Notes under the pieces: model-generated
Database searches by the model: none
Told to the model about the DNA's origin: nothing
What the model saw: the letters and a program-made list of their open reading frames with translations, nothing else
Assembly (NCBI GenBank): GCA_964626885.1
Contig: CAZVJA010000019.1
Coordinates: 1-42,109 of the forward strand
Direction: 5' to 3'
DNA length: 42,109 nucleotides
Source: CAZVJA01 sp964626885
Lineage (GTDB): Bacteria; Planctomycetota; Planctomycetia; Planctomycetales; Planctomycetaceae
Made by a program: the position numbers and the translations under genes
Part shown: positions 32,801-42,109 of the stretch, in pieces
How the letters are laid out: each line of letters starts with the position of its first letter
How positions within the stretch are numbered: the stretch's first letter is position 1

Positions 32801-33125
32801 CGTAAGACTCCTTCTCTCCAGGGCCGACCCTCTTGGTCGACGCGAAATCCATTATCTACCACGGTCTGCGGCGGACTTCCGCAGGTTAGACCTTCTTTGA
32901 GGTCGCCGGCTACGTGAGAATTCGGCGTGTAGCGATCACTTCTTAGCAGGTTTTCGCTAAATGGGATCGACACTTAGCGAACGCAAAAGGAGTTGCGATT
33001 GGGGAATTCACCGCGCGAAGATCAATCGATGCAACGACCGTGACGATTGTACCCGACTTGCGGATTCCCATACCTGACATTCAGTTTGCCCGACGCGCAT
33101 GGATTCACAGAGTTCGCGCCGCGAG
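32801..33125. other. Intergenic region upstream of csrA
   Basis: These 325 bases hold no gene on either strand. They contain a small hairpin in the csrA leader (CTGCGG with CCGCAG near 32866-32884, on the RNA strand with a GGA at the loop edge) and the inverted repeat described at 32953-32981. The csrA promoter should lie here, but no convincing -35/-10 pair stands out. Confidence 0.5.
32953..32981. repeat. Inverted repeat TTCGCTAA-N13-TTAGCGAA upstream of csrA
   Basis: Perfect eight-base arms spaced by 13 bases, giving centre-to-centre spacing of 21 bases, or two helical turns. Partial copies (TAGCGA near 32931 and TTAGC near 32943) lie close by. The layout fits a dimeric repressor operator better than a terminator, as no T-run follows. 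Confidence 0.4.
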
Positions 33126-34070
33126 CTAGGCGACTTTGTCGCGCGACAGGTTCTTTCTGGAAGGCATCAATTCGCAGTAACTCGTGGCCCGTTGTGCGCG
33201 TAGCCGCATCAATCCATCGTTCAGCAATGGCATTGGGATACCGAGAGCCTGCCGAATCTTGGTTGTACGAAGCGAGCATTCGCCTTGACCGAATCCTGTT
33301 GGACGTTCGTGAAGGATCGAAGGGACCGCCACCCGTGGCGCCGGTAATTCGAAGACATCCGCCAGTCGATGTACGAACTGCGGCAGATTCGTCCGCTCGC
33401 TTCCTGCAATGTGATACACGCCGGACAGATTGATCCGAAATGCGCGTTCTAATATGTCAGCGAGGTCGCTTGCAAGAATGGGAGAGCCGTGGGAACTGCC
33501 GTTAAAGGGTCCGGCGGATTCCCTTTCAAGCTTCGCAATAAGTTGTTCGATCCATCCTGGGTTAGTGGTCGAGTTTCCAGCCCAGCCGAAAGCATGCGTG
33601 CGGATAATGAGGTTGGACGGGCAACGGTTCATCACGATTTCTTCGGCAGCTTGCAGTGCAACGGCCTCCGAAGAACGACACAATCCCTGGCTGTCTTCTG
33701 AATGAAACATCCAGGGGCCTGTAAAGATTGAATCGCTGGAAATCCAAGTCAACTGGCAGCCGAAATCAGAGGCGGCATTTGCCCAGATGCGAGCAATGTC
33801 CGGGGCTGTTTGGGCCTCAACCCGAGAGATCGGTCGCTGCCATGTCGGGGAACTACCAACACCGCAAAATAATATCCGTGCAGGGCGGAAGCTCGCGAGA
33901 CATCGTCGGATCGCATCGACGTCGGTCGGGCGACATTTGGAAATCGAACACGCGGGAGATGTCATCGTCTCCGAGAAGCTAATCCCGAACATCTCAAGAC
34001 GGTCGGCAAAACAGGCTGCGAAATTTGCTCCGACGACCGATTCAATTCCGGCGACAAGGACTCGATCCAC
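33126..34070 (-). CDS. RmlD/extended-SDR-like protein with degenerate active site
   Basis: A 314-residue protein with the fold of NAD-dependent sugar epimerases/dTDP-4-dehydrorhamnose reductases. The N-terminal strand VLVAGIESVVGANFAACFADR has a relaxed glycine motif, DVDAIRRCLASFRPARILFCG follows the RmlD pattern, and SSDSIFTGP matches the STDYVFDG motif (residues 111-118). The C-terminus has YHIAGSERTNLPQFVHRLADVF, as in RmlD substrate-binding domains. The expected YxxxK is not seen: the segment aligned to it reads CRSSEAVALQAAEE, lacking Tyr and Lys. It may be non-catalytic or use a different mechanism. The GTG start is well supported by GGGAGG at proper spacing. It is downstream of the flavin oxidoreductase gene by about 230 bases and upstream of csrA. 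Confidence 0.75.
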   Translation of the reverse strand: MDRVLVAGIESVVGANFAACFADRLEMFGISFSETMTSPACSISKCRPTDVDAIRRCLASFRPARILFCGVGSSPTWQRPISRVEAQTAPDIARIWANAASDFGCQLTWISSDSIFTGPWMFHSEDSQGLCRSSEAVALQAAEEIVMNRCPSNLIIRTHAFGWAGNSTTNPGWIEQLIAKLERESAGPFNGSSHGSPILASDLADILERAFRINLSGVYHIAGSERTNLPQFVHRLADVFELPAPRVAVPSILHERPTGFGQGECSLRTTKIRQALGIPMPLLNDGLMRLRAQRATSYCELMPSRKNLSRDKVA

Positions 34071-34301
34071 GCGTAGGCCTCCCTGCTGGTGCGTGTTATT
34101 TTGATATTTACCGCCTCTATCCTCGAACCCCGCTCATCCTGACGGGGCGAGTGCGGCGGAAGTATATCGAGCCTTCGCCAGACCGGCCAACCCCAAAATT
34201 CCTCCCCCGCACGCAGCGTCGTTTGGCATATTGTCGGGCCAGTTGGAAGGGTGCGATCTTGTAAGGCAGACCAACAGACCGCTGAGCGAGAATCCGAGGG
34301 A

Positions 34302-35735
34302 CTATTGAGGAGGCTTCTTTCGTTTCGCTTCCACTTCCTTCCAGATCGGATCGTATGTTTCCTTGTCAAATGGAGGGCACCCCGTGGGGTATTGGCCCAG
34401 AGGATGGTCCTTTGTGCGCATCAGATTCGTGCAATACGAGAACGTTCGGCAAATCTGCTTGCGGTTGAGATGACCATGTTCATGAACATAAAGTGCAAAG
34501 TCCGGATGCGCCAGAGTGGCGCGGCCAAAGCCGGCGATGGCTGCATTCCCCGCTGCGACATTCGCCGCAGCTGCATGGACGGCGAATTCTTGCAGCCAGC
34601 TGTAGCCACTGCCAACCACGGGAACTTCCGGAACCGCGGCCTGGATGGTGCTCGTCAATCGGAAGTGCCGCAGCACGCCGATCAGAGGATGCTCCGGAGC
34701 ATTGTAGCCGTCAATGGGTGGAAACTCGGCCGGACGTACCACATGTGGATTCGCGTAGGGATTTCCCGCGGAGACGTTCAGGAGCTTCACTCCTTCATCG
34801 CGGAGCAGTTGGGCAAGCCGGATCGGTTCCTGGAGGTTTTCTCGTAAATGATCTTCCGGATTTGTGCCGAAGGCGACCGTCAGCGGAAGATCGTGAGGTA
34901 CTGGCTGCCCGACAAACTCTTCTCCTTCACCTCGGTACGGGATCCCGTCATAGGCGTTCATCCGTGAGGCGATGATCAGGGTCGGATGCTCCGCGCGAAT
35001 TCGCCGGACAATGTTGACAATCAGCCGCGTCCGATTCTCGAACGAGCCGCCATAATCACCCGGCCTGTTGATCGCGCCTAGAAGTTCCGAAAGCAGATAT
35101 CGATGGCATTGTTTGAGGTCGATGAAATCGACACCGGCCTTTACTGCCCAGCGGGCAGCCGCAATGTATTGATCCTCAATGCGCTTAAGATCGTCGTCCT
35201 CCAACAGCGGATAGGAGCTGTCCAGCTTCTTTCCCGTTGATTTGTCGATCGTGAGCGGGTCGAGAATGGGGTCACGCGTTGCAATCATCGGACGCTGATA
35301 TCCAAATCGACCGGAATGCGTCAGTTGAAGCCCGATCAGCAGATCATCGTCGGTACCAACGGCTTCTCGATGTGCCTGCCGACAGCCGTCAAGCATCTGT
35401 TCCAGGGCGCTGACTGAACCCGCATGAATCCAGAGTTGCCGGGGATTCATTCTCCCTTCATCCGAGATGGCGGTTGCCTCTCCCCAGATCAGCTTTGCCC
35501 CTCCACCTCCGAATCGGACGTATCGGCGATAAGTCAGGTCATCCGGCAGTCCTTCTCGAGTGCCGTCACACCCTTCCATCGGCTGGATCGCCAGGCGGTT
35601 GCCAACGCGATGTGAACCGATGGTGATTGGCTGGAACAAGGGCGAAAAGTCGGATGAAAGCGCCAATTTCTGGCCGAGTCGTGCTGCATCAGAGGCAACG
35701 TCATTCGGACTTTTGTATTTGAAATAACGGGCCAT
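34302..35735 (-). CDS. Old-yellow-enzyme-family NADH:flavin oxidoreductase
   Basis: A 477-residue FMN-dependent TIM-barrel reductase. Motifs run in order: NRLAIQPMEGCDGTREGLPDDLTYRRY near the N-terminus, KLIWGEATAIS, LQLTHSGRF (flavin and substrate binding), AARWAVKAGVDFIDLKQCHRYLLSELL, RTRLIVNIVRRIRAEHP, LLNVSAGNPY, and the FMN-phosphate region VVGSGYSW...GFGRATLAHPDF. The C-terminal dinucleotide-binding domain of 2,4-dienoyl-CoA reductases is missing. The terminal Cys residues do not form their CxxCxxxC iron-sulfur motif. The frame extends to 35906, but the ATG at 35735 removes an atypical basic leader; neither start has a good ribosome-binding site. It is divergent from the acyl-CoA synthetase gene, so both may serve catabolism of the same unsaturated acid; this is inference. 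Confidence 0.85.
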   Translation of the reverse strand: MARYFKYKSPNDVASDAARLGQKLALSSDFSPLFQPITIGSHRVGNRLAIQPMEGCDGTREGLPDDLTYRRYVRFGGGGAKLIWGEATAISDEGRMNPRQLWIHAGSVSALEQMLDGCRQAHREAVGTDDDLLIGLQLTHSGRFGYQRPMIATRDPILDPLTIDKSTGKKLDSSYPLLEDDDLKRIEDQYIAAARWAVKAGVDFIDLKQCHRYLLSELLGAINRPGDYGGSFENRTRLIVNIVRRIRAEHPTLIIASRMNAYDGIPYRGEGEEFVGQPVPHDLPLTVAFGTNPEDHLRENLQEPIRLAQLLRDEGVKLLNVSAGNPYANPHVVRPAEFPPIDGYNAPEHPLIGVLRHFRLTSTIQAAVPEVPVVGSGYSWLQEFAVHAAAANVAAGNAAIAGFGRATLAHPDFALYVHEHGHLNRKQICRTFSYCTNLMRTKDHPLGQYPTGCPPFDKETYDPIWKEVEAKRKKPPQ

Positions 35736-35948
35736 GGCGTTCGGGAGTCCGACGGTTGCTTGGCGTGGCTGTGAAACTTGCGGATCGATGGGAAGATTGT
35801 AGCCGAACGTGTTCTGGTGTGCGCGTCCCCTGCGAACTCGGCAGTTGATTCGTCGCGTCCAATAGTGCATTTTCGTAGTATAGGGTGGTCGTCGGTTCTT
35901 CACCAACGACGAGTAATATCATCGTAAGATCATCATCGGAGGTTTCTT

Positions 35949-37676
35949 ATGTCGACTCCGAGCGCTCCCTGGGTGGACGGGCAGACAATCGGTGAAGTGT
36001 TGAGGCAAACAGCCCGGAAACATGCCGACCGCGATGCGATTGTATTCCCCGGCTTAGACCAGAATCAGCACCCCTTTCCAGCTGAAACGCCTGTTGCGAA
36101 TCGCCGCAACTGCTTTCGCCTTTCTTATACACAGTTTGATGAGTCCGTGGACCAGGTCGCACGCGCGTTGTTGGGCATCGGAATTCAAAAAGGGGACCAT
36201 GTCGCCTGCTGGGCAACGAACTGGCCTCGGTGGGTTATGCTGCAATACGCCACGGCGCGCATCGGCGCAATCATGGTGATGATCAATCCCGCCTATCGGA
36301 CGTCCGAACTGGCGTACGTATTGAAGCAATCCGACTCCGTCGCCTTGTTTCTCGTCGATACCTTTCGAACCTCGGATTATTTCTCCATGCTCGAGGAGGC
36401 GGTACCGGAACTTTCATCCTCGAAGCCTGGCACAATTCGCTCCGCCGAGTTTCCGAAGCTCAGTCATGTCGTTTCGATGAAGGGTGATTCGCGCGGAGGC
36501 ATGTGGTCCTGGGAAGCATTCTTGGACTGCGGCGCAGGAGTTTCCTCTGAACAACTTCGGAAGCGTGAAGATGAACTCGAGCCGCACGATCCGATCAACA
36601 TTCAATACACGTCTGGCACAACGGGTTTCCCGAAAGGGGCGATGCTGACGCACCGCAATTTGCTATTGAACGCGTATTATGTGGGGGACTGTCAGCACAT
36701 CACCCCGGAGGATCGGATTTGCGTGCCCGTGCCGTTTTACCATTGCTTTGGTTGCGTGTTGGGCGTGTTATGCTGTGGGATTTACGGTGCGGCCATGATC
36801 GTGCCGGCGGAATACTTTCAGCCGGATGCAACGCTTACGGCCGTCGAAACGGAACGAGCCACGTCGCTCTACGGCGTGCCGACGATGTTTATCGCTCAAC
36901 TCGAGCATCCGAGCTTCGCGAACAGGGATCTCAAGTCGTTGCGAACCGGTATCATGGCGGGCAGCCCCTGTCCCATCGAGGTCATGAATAGGGTTGCTCA
37001 CGACATGGGAGCACGAGAAATCACCATTGCATACGGCCTGACGGAGGCCTCGCCGGTGATTACGCAGACGCGTACCGAAGACCCATTGGAGTTGCGTGTC
37101 AAGACGGTCGGCCGGCCGATTCCTGACATCGAAGTCAAGCTCATCGATCCCGCGACCAAAGCGATTCTCGGCGATAACGAACAAGGGGAGCTTTGCACGC
37201 GCGGGCATGTCGTGATGCTCGGTTACTACAAGATGCCCGAGGCGACCGCCGCGGCCATCGACCCGGAAGGTTGGCTGCACTCTGGCGATCTGGCGATGCG
37301 CCAATCCGACGGGTATTACCGCATTACCGGGCGTATCAAAGATATGATCTGCCGCGGAGGAGAGAACATCTATCCGCGAGAAATCGAGGAATTTCTGTAC
37401 CGGCATCCGGCGGTTGAGAATGTCGCCGTGGTCGGCGTTCCCGACCCGAAGTACGTTGAGGAGGTCGCGGTGTGGATCAAGCTGAAAACCGGCGCGATCG
37501 CGACGGAAGATGAGATTCGCGATTTCTGCAAGAAGAGTCTCGCGCACTACAAAGTTCCGCGATATATTCGACTGGTCAATGAGTTTCCACAAACAGTGAC
37601 CGGCAAGATTCAGAAGTTCCGCATCCGTGAGATCATGATCGAAGAGTTGGGGCTCAAGCAGGCCGAGACGGCTTGA
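35949..37676 (+). CDS. AMP-binding acyl-CoA synthetase
   Basis: A 575-residue adenylate-forming ligase that activates a carboxylic acid, probably a fatty acid, to its CoA thioester. The P-loop motif YTSGTTGFPKG starts at about residue 220. It is followed by YGLTEASPVI (A5), GYYKMPEATAAAIDPEGWLHSGDLA (A7), RIKDMICRGGENIYPREIEEFL (A8) and the C-terminal catalytic lysine in TGKIQKFRI near 553. Length and motif spacing are normal for medium/long-chain acyl-CoA synthetases. An excellent GGAGG lies 7 bases before the ATG. It overlaps or abuts the MBL-fold gene behind it, suggesting an operon. A 305-codon antisense frame (36768-37685) is only its shadow. Confidence 0.93.
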   Translation: MSTPSAPWVDGQTIGEVLRQTARKHADRDAIVFPGLDQNQHPFPAETPVANRRNCFRLSYTQFDESVDQVARALLGIGIQKGDHVACWATNWPRWVMLQYATARIGAIMVMINPAYRTSELAYVLKQSDSVALFLVDTFRTSDYFSMLEEAVPELSSSKPGTIRSAEFPKLSHVVSMKGDSRGGMWSWEAFLDCGAGVSSEQLRKREDELEPHDPINIQYTSGTTGFPKGAMLTHRNLLLNAYYVGDCQHITPEDRICVPVPFYHCFGCVLGVLCCGIYGAAMIVPAEYFQPDATLTAVETERATSLYGVPTMFIAQLEHPSFANRDLKSLRTGIMAGSPCPIEVMNRVAHDMGAREITIAYGLTEASPVITQTRTEDPLELRVKTVGRPIPDIEVKLIDPATKAILGDNEQGELCTRGHVVMLGYYKMPEATAAAIDPEGWLHSGDLAMRQSDGYYRITGRIKDMICRGGENIYPREIEEFLYRHPAVENVAVVGVPDPKYVEEVAVWIKLKTGAIATEDEIRDFCKKSLAHYKVPRYIRLVNEFPQTVTGKIQKFRIREIMIEELGLKQAETA

Positions 37677-37741
37677 AACCTTCAATCACAATACAATCGA
37701 CCACGGCCAAAATGCCTGCTGGCCGGTACTCAGAGGCAACA

Positions 37742-38593
37742 ATGAAGCTGGGAGATTTTGAGGTCACCACAATTTCCGGCGGCCGCTACTGGACCGACGG
37801 GGGATCGATGTTTGGCATCGTCCCGCGGCCATTGTGGGTGCAGAGTTTCCCGACGGATGAACACAATCGCATTCCGCAGGCGACGAATTGCGTCCTCGTA
37901 CGGACCGGCAGCCATACTGTCCTCATCGATACGGGATACGGCCCAAAACTTTCGCAAAAACAGCGGGAACATCTCTCCGCTGAACCCGGGGAGCCGTTGA
38001 TCGAGAGCCTGCGGAGCAAGGGGGTTTCGCCCGATCAGATTTGCACGGTCGTTTTGTCACACTTGCATTTTGATCATGTAGGAGGGGCAACGCGACGCCA
38101 GAGTGACGGCACGATTGTTCCCGTCTTCCCGAATGCCAGGCACGTGGTGCAAAAGGTCGAATGGGAGATGGCGACGTCGGGTCAACCCGAATTGAAGAAT
38201 GCGTACCCGCAAGACAATATCAAGCCCCTTGACCTGAGCGTGCAATGGGATCTGATTGAGGGAGATGTCGAGATCGTGCCCGGGATCAGTGCCCGTGTCA
38301 CGGGAGGTCATACCCGCGGGCATCAGGCAATTGTCATTGAAAGTGCGGGGCAGGGGGCCGTGTATCTCGCCGATGCCTGTCCGACCTGGCGGCATCTGCG
38401 GTCACTTTGGTGCATGGCCTACGACGAGGATCTGCTCCAGGCACGGCGGATCAAGCCAAGGCTCCTTGGCGAAATAGCCGACAAGGGCTGGTGGGCACTC
38501 TCCGACCATGACCCAGATCATGCCGCAGCCCGGCTGGTCCGCGATGATTTTCGCGAGTTCGTGTGTGCGGAGTCGATTGTCGCGTTCGATTGA
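37742..38593 (+). CDS. MBL-fold metallo-hydrolase
   Basis: A 283-residue metallo-beta-lactamase-fold hydrolase. The zinc-binding motif HLHFDH is at about residues 107-112, with further ligands likely in GGHTRGHQAI and VYLADACP and near the C-terminal LSDHDP. The frame could start at a TTG overlapping the synthetase stop (37673), but the ATG at 37742 has AGAGG at good distance and begins MKLGDFEVTTISGG, as family members do. It follows the acyl-CoA synthetase by 65 bases and probably shares its transcript, so it may hydrolyse a related ester, lactone or thioester; the substrate is not evident. Confidence 0.9.
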   Translation: MKLGDFEVTTISGGRYWTDGGSMFGIVPRPLWVQSFPTDEHNRIPQATNCVLVRTGSHTVLIDTGYGPKLSQKQREHLSAEPGEPLIESLRSKGVSPDQICTVVLSHLHFDHVGGATRRQSDGTIVPVFPNARHVVQKVEWEMATSGQPELKNAYPQDNIKPLDLSVQWDLIEGDVEIVPGISARVTGGHTRGHQAIVIESAGQGAVYLADACPTWRHLRSLWCMAYDEDLLQARRIKPRLLGEIADKGWWALSDHDPDHAAARLVRDDFREFVCAESIVAFD

Positions 38594-38594
38594 C

Positions 38595-38626
38595 CCGAGA
38601 TTCTGAAAAAACAATCAGAGTCTCGG
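38595..38626. terminator. Bidirectional hairpin between the MBL and tadC genes
   Basis: CCGAGATTCTGA pairs with TCAGAGTCTCGG over 12 positions (one G-U), with loop AAAAACAA. It begins 2 bases after the MBL stop and lies about 55 bases past the tadC stop, so it is placed to end both converging transcripts. No T-run follows. Confidence 0.72.
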
Positions 38627-38679
38627 CCAACTGTAGTAACGCGGCGATCAGCTGTCGACGTTTGCGACGTCCTCGCAAA

Positions 38680-39615
38680 TTACTTATTCAGCAGACCGTT
38701 GATCATCATGATCGCGGCGGGGCCGACAAGCACCACGAAAATTCCGGGAAAGATGAACAGCACCAGCGGGAAGATCATCTTTACCGCGGTTTGCTGCGCT
38801 TTCTCCTCGGCCATCTGGCGGCGCTTGACGCGCATGCTGTCCGATTGCACGCGGAGAGCTTGTGCGATGGACGAACCGAACTTGTCGGCCTGAATGAGGA
38901 TGGCCGCGAGTGCCTTCATATCGTCGACACCGGTGCGGACTCCCAGATCATGCAACACTTCGCGGCGGGGGCGCCCCATTTGCAACTGCATGTTTGCCAT
39001 TGCGAATTCCGTGCACATTTCCGGTGCACTGTCGGCGAGTTCCTCCGTCACCTTCCGCATGCCGGCATCAAGACCGAGACCGGCCTCAACGCAGACAACC
39101 AGCAGGTCGAGCGCGTCGGGGAGCGAGAGAAAAATCTTCTCTTGTCGTCCCCTTCTCACCAACCAAACCCAAATTTCGGGCAGGTAAAATCCGAGACCGC
39201 CGCCGATGATGATGGATGTATAACCTTTTTGCGTCATGCCCCAAGACGTAATGCCGAACCCGGCACCGATCATGACGCCGCCGAGGAGCATCGCGAATTT
39301 CAGCGCCAGGAAGATCTGAGGCGCGTTCGGGTTGCTGTATCCCGCATTCGCCAGACGGATTTTCAGTTCACTCTGTTCAAGTTCAGTCTTCGGCTGCAAG
39401 GCTTTGGAGAGGGCCGGTGCGGCCTTTTCGACCATCGCCCCCATGCCGGTTTTTCCGTCCGATGCCTGATCCTTGTTGCGCAGCGTCGGATCGCGCAATT
39501 CGTCCAGACGTTCTGTCGCACGTGACGAACGTGACGAGAAATAGTTAATCAGCGCCCACGCCCCGAAGGTAATGCCGCCGAAAATCGCCCAAGGCAAAAA
39601 TTGAACAGGATCCAT
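38680..39615 (-). CDS. tadC: Tad pilus assembly inner-membrane protein TadC
   Basis: TadC forms, with TadB, the inner-membrane platform of the Tad (type IVc) pilus machine. The 311-residue product has an N-terminal membrane segment (PVQFLPWAIFGGITFGAWALI), two more hydrophobic stretches around residues 105-150, and the T2SSF domain LPDALDLLVVCVEAGLGLDAGMRKVTEEL to VKRRQMAEEKAQQTAVKMIF. It ends in a terminal hydrophobic helix (PLVLFIFPGIFVVLVGPAAIMMI). GGGAG lies before the ATG. It is last in the tadA-tadB-tadC order, 27 bases after tadB, followed by a strong hairpin. Confidence 0.92.
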   Translation of the reverse strand: MDPVQFLPWAIFGGITFGAWALINYFSSRSSRATERLDELRDPTLRNKDQASDGKTGMGAMVEKAAPALSKALQPKTELEQSELKIRLANAGYSNPNAPQIFLALKFAMLLGGVMIGAGFGITSWGMTQKGYTSIIIGGGLGFYLPEIWVWLVRRGRQEKIFLSLPDALDLLVVCVEAGLGLDAGMRKVTEELADSAPEMCTEFAMANMQLQMGRPRREVLHDLGVRTGVDDMKALAAILIQADKFGSSIAQALRVQSDSMRVKRRQMAEEKAQQTAVKMIFPLVLFIFPGIFVVLVGPAAIMMINGLLNK

Positions 39616-39642
39616 GTCACTCTCTCCCGGGTTGCCCCGCGG

Positions 39643-40611
39643 TCAGATCTTAATAGCCACAATTTTCTTGATCGCAATCGCGCCCAGCACTTGCAGCACG
39701 GCGGCGAGTGCAATCATTTTTCGCCCCAATTCCTCCGTGAACAACAACATCACGTAATCCGGATTGAGGTAATAGACTGCGAAGAACAGTGCGATGGGCA
39801 ACGCCATCAGCACGACACCGCTGATACGGCCTTCACCGGTCAACGCTTGAACCTGGCCCATGATCTTGAATCGTTCGCGGATGATGTAGCTGATCTTATC
39901 GAGGATTTCCGCCATGTCGCCCCCCGCTTGACGCTGGATGGCGACGGCCGTGACGAAGAACTTCAGGTCCATGTTCGGCATGCGGTTCAGCATGTTTTTC
40001 AATGCCTGTTCGAGCGCGATACCGAGGTTCTGCTCTTCATATGCGATTGAAAACTCGGTTGAGATCGGCGCGGGCATTTCCTCGACGACGACGTGCAGTC
40101 CGGACGCCAAGCTGTGCCCCGAACGGAGAGCGCGACCCACCAACTCCAGAGCGTCCGGCAATTGCTTCGCGAACTTCTTGAACCGCGATCGGCGACGCAT
40201 CAGCAGCCAGATCATCGGTCCCGATCCGGTCAACAATCCGGCTACCGGGTACAACGGAATCGGGGAATGGCCGATATATGCGAGAAATACTCCAACACCG
40301 GCGCACGCGGCGCTTATGGCAAAAAAGGATTCTCCTTTGATCGGCGAATCCGCTTGCTCGAACAGACGCCCCAAATTGGAGAATCGGCTCGTAAGCCCGC
40401 TGAACATGCCGGCCACTCCGGCGAGCCCTTCGCGGAAGAATTCTTCCTTGACGATGCCTTCCGACTGAGCCTCACGCGTTTTCTTGCCGGTCATCACTTC
40501 CAGCCGGTCTTCGGCGGCGCTGGTTCCAAAATCGCGCAACATGAAGGCGACGGCCCCGACCAGGGCGGCCACACCGACAAAGGCGGCGATTGAAAGAATC
40601 AAGGGAGTCAT
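39643..40611 (-). CDS. tadB: Tad pilus assembly inner-membrane protein TadB
   Basis: A 322-residue T2SSF-family membrane protein, partner of TadC. It starts with a hydrophobic segment (LILSIAAFVGVAALVGAVAFML). Two membrane segments follow around residues 100-135. The T2SSF domain comes next, with LPDALELVGRALRSGHSLASGLHVVVEEM and VTAVAIQRQAGGDMAEILDKIS, then a C-terminal pair of hydrophobic helices (ISGVVLMALPIALFFAVYYL and the last 25 residues). It lies 43 bases downstream of tadA and 27 bases upstream of tadC, all on the minus strand, and is probably expressed with them. Confidence 0.93.
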   Translation of the reverse strand: MTPLILSIAAFVGVAALVGAVAFMLRDFGTSAAEDRLEVMTGKKTREAQSEGIVKEEFFREGLAGVAGMFSGLTSRFSNLGRLFEQADSPIKGESFFAISAACAGVGVFLAYIGHSPIPLYPVAGLLTGSGPMIWLLMRRRSRFKKFAKQLPDALELVGRALRSGHSLASGLHVVVEEMPAPISTEFSIAYEEQNLGIALEQALKNMLNRMPNMDLKFFVTAVAIQRQAGGDMAEILDKISYIIRERFKIMGQVQALTGEGRISGVVLMALPIALFFAVYYLNPDYVMLLFTEELGRKMIALAAVLQVLGAIAIKKIVAIKI

Positions 40612-40654
40612 AGGTAGCTCTCGTTATCTTCTCTTGGGCGGTGTCTAAGCGGGT

Positions 40655-41983
<1,329 letters not shown>

Positions 41984-42109
41984 CGGTGGTGCCGCTCCTT
42001 ACATCCTTTGAAGACTTCCGCGACCCCTTGGTGCCCTGGGTCATCGATGCGAACCATACAATTCCGGCGTAACTTCCCGGGTGAGAAGCCGCCTCCTGAA
42101 AAACCTAGC
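41984..42109. other. Right-edge region upstream of tadA
   Basis: These 126 bases hold the tadA ribosome-binding site. A short minus-strand frame enters from the edge and ends at a TGA near 42043, too little to identify. No promoter stands out. Confidence 0.3.

Noticed and set aside
33962..34369. 135-codon minus-strand frame between the RmlD-like and flavin reductase genes
   Set aside because: It overlaps both neighbours in another frame, has no ribosome-binding site and no motif.
36768..37685. 305-codon open frame on the minus strand
   Set aside because: It is wholly antisense to the acyl-CoA synthetase, whose motifs are complete; it has no recognisable domain and is a shadow of biased codon use.
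38563..39525. 320-codon open frame on the plus strand
   Set aside because: It is antisense to tadC, which is clearly real; the translation is His/Arg-rich and low in recognisable folds.

Overview
The window reads as a chromosomal segment of a flagellated planctomycete (Planctomycetes, possibly a Schlesneria/Planctopirus-like lineage; genus not determinable by eye). The grounds are the unusual gene mix: long TPR-glycosyltransferase proteins, a csrA-flagellin pair, a very long FliD, a Tad pilus operon, frequent weak Shine-Dalgarno sites and moderate G+C. No rRNA, tRNA, CRISPR array, transposase or phage gene was recognised.

Left arm (1-6957): a left-truncated FAD-dependent dehydrogenase and a short-chain dehydrogenase on the minus strand. 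These are followed on the plus strand by an NAD(P)HX epimerase (nnrE), an O6-alkylguanine-DNA alkyltransferase/endonuclease V fusion, a Crp/Fnr regulator, a small zf-HC2 protein and scpB. These are mostly housekeeping and repair genes.

Centre (7025-32800): one unbroken minus-strand block that looks like a flagellar filament and filament-modification island. From upstream to downstream it holds csrA, flagellin (fliC), seven large TPR proteins carrying glycosyltransferase domains, one free-standing methyltransferase, a DUF6165-like protein, fliD and fliS. The TPR proteins carry six GT9-like (heptosyltransferase-type) domains and two GT41-like (SPINDLY/O-GlcNAc-transferase type) domains. One polypeptide has two full TPR-GT9 modules and another carries a C-terminal methyltransferase. 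Five intergenic gaps in this block each carry a GCCGATA box on the coding strand, the -10 signature of flagellar sigma-28 (FliA) promoters. The fliC copy also has a matching TAAAG -35 box. This suggests that filament, cap, chaperone and modification enzymes are expressed together late in flagellar assembly. The inferred function is glycosylation (and methylation of the glycan or protein) of flagellin, with CsrA acting on the long fliC leader.

Right arm (33126-42109): an extended SDR/RmlD-like protein with a degenerate catalytic motif; an old-yellow-enzyme-type flavin reductase divergent from an acyl-CoA synthetase plus MBL-fold hydrolase pair; and, after a strong hairpin between converging genes, a minus-strand tadA-tadB-tadC set for a Tad (type IVc) pilus.
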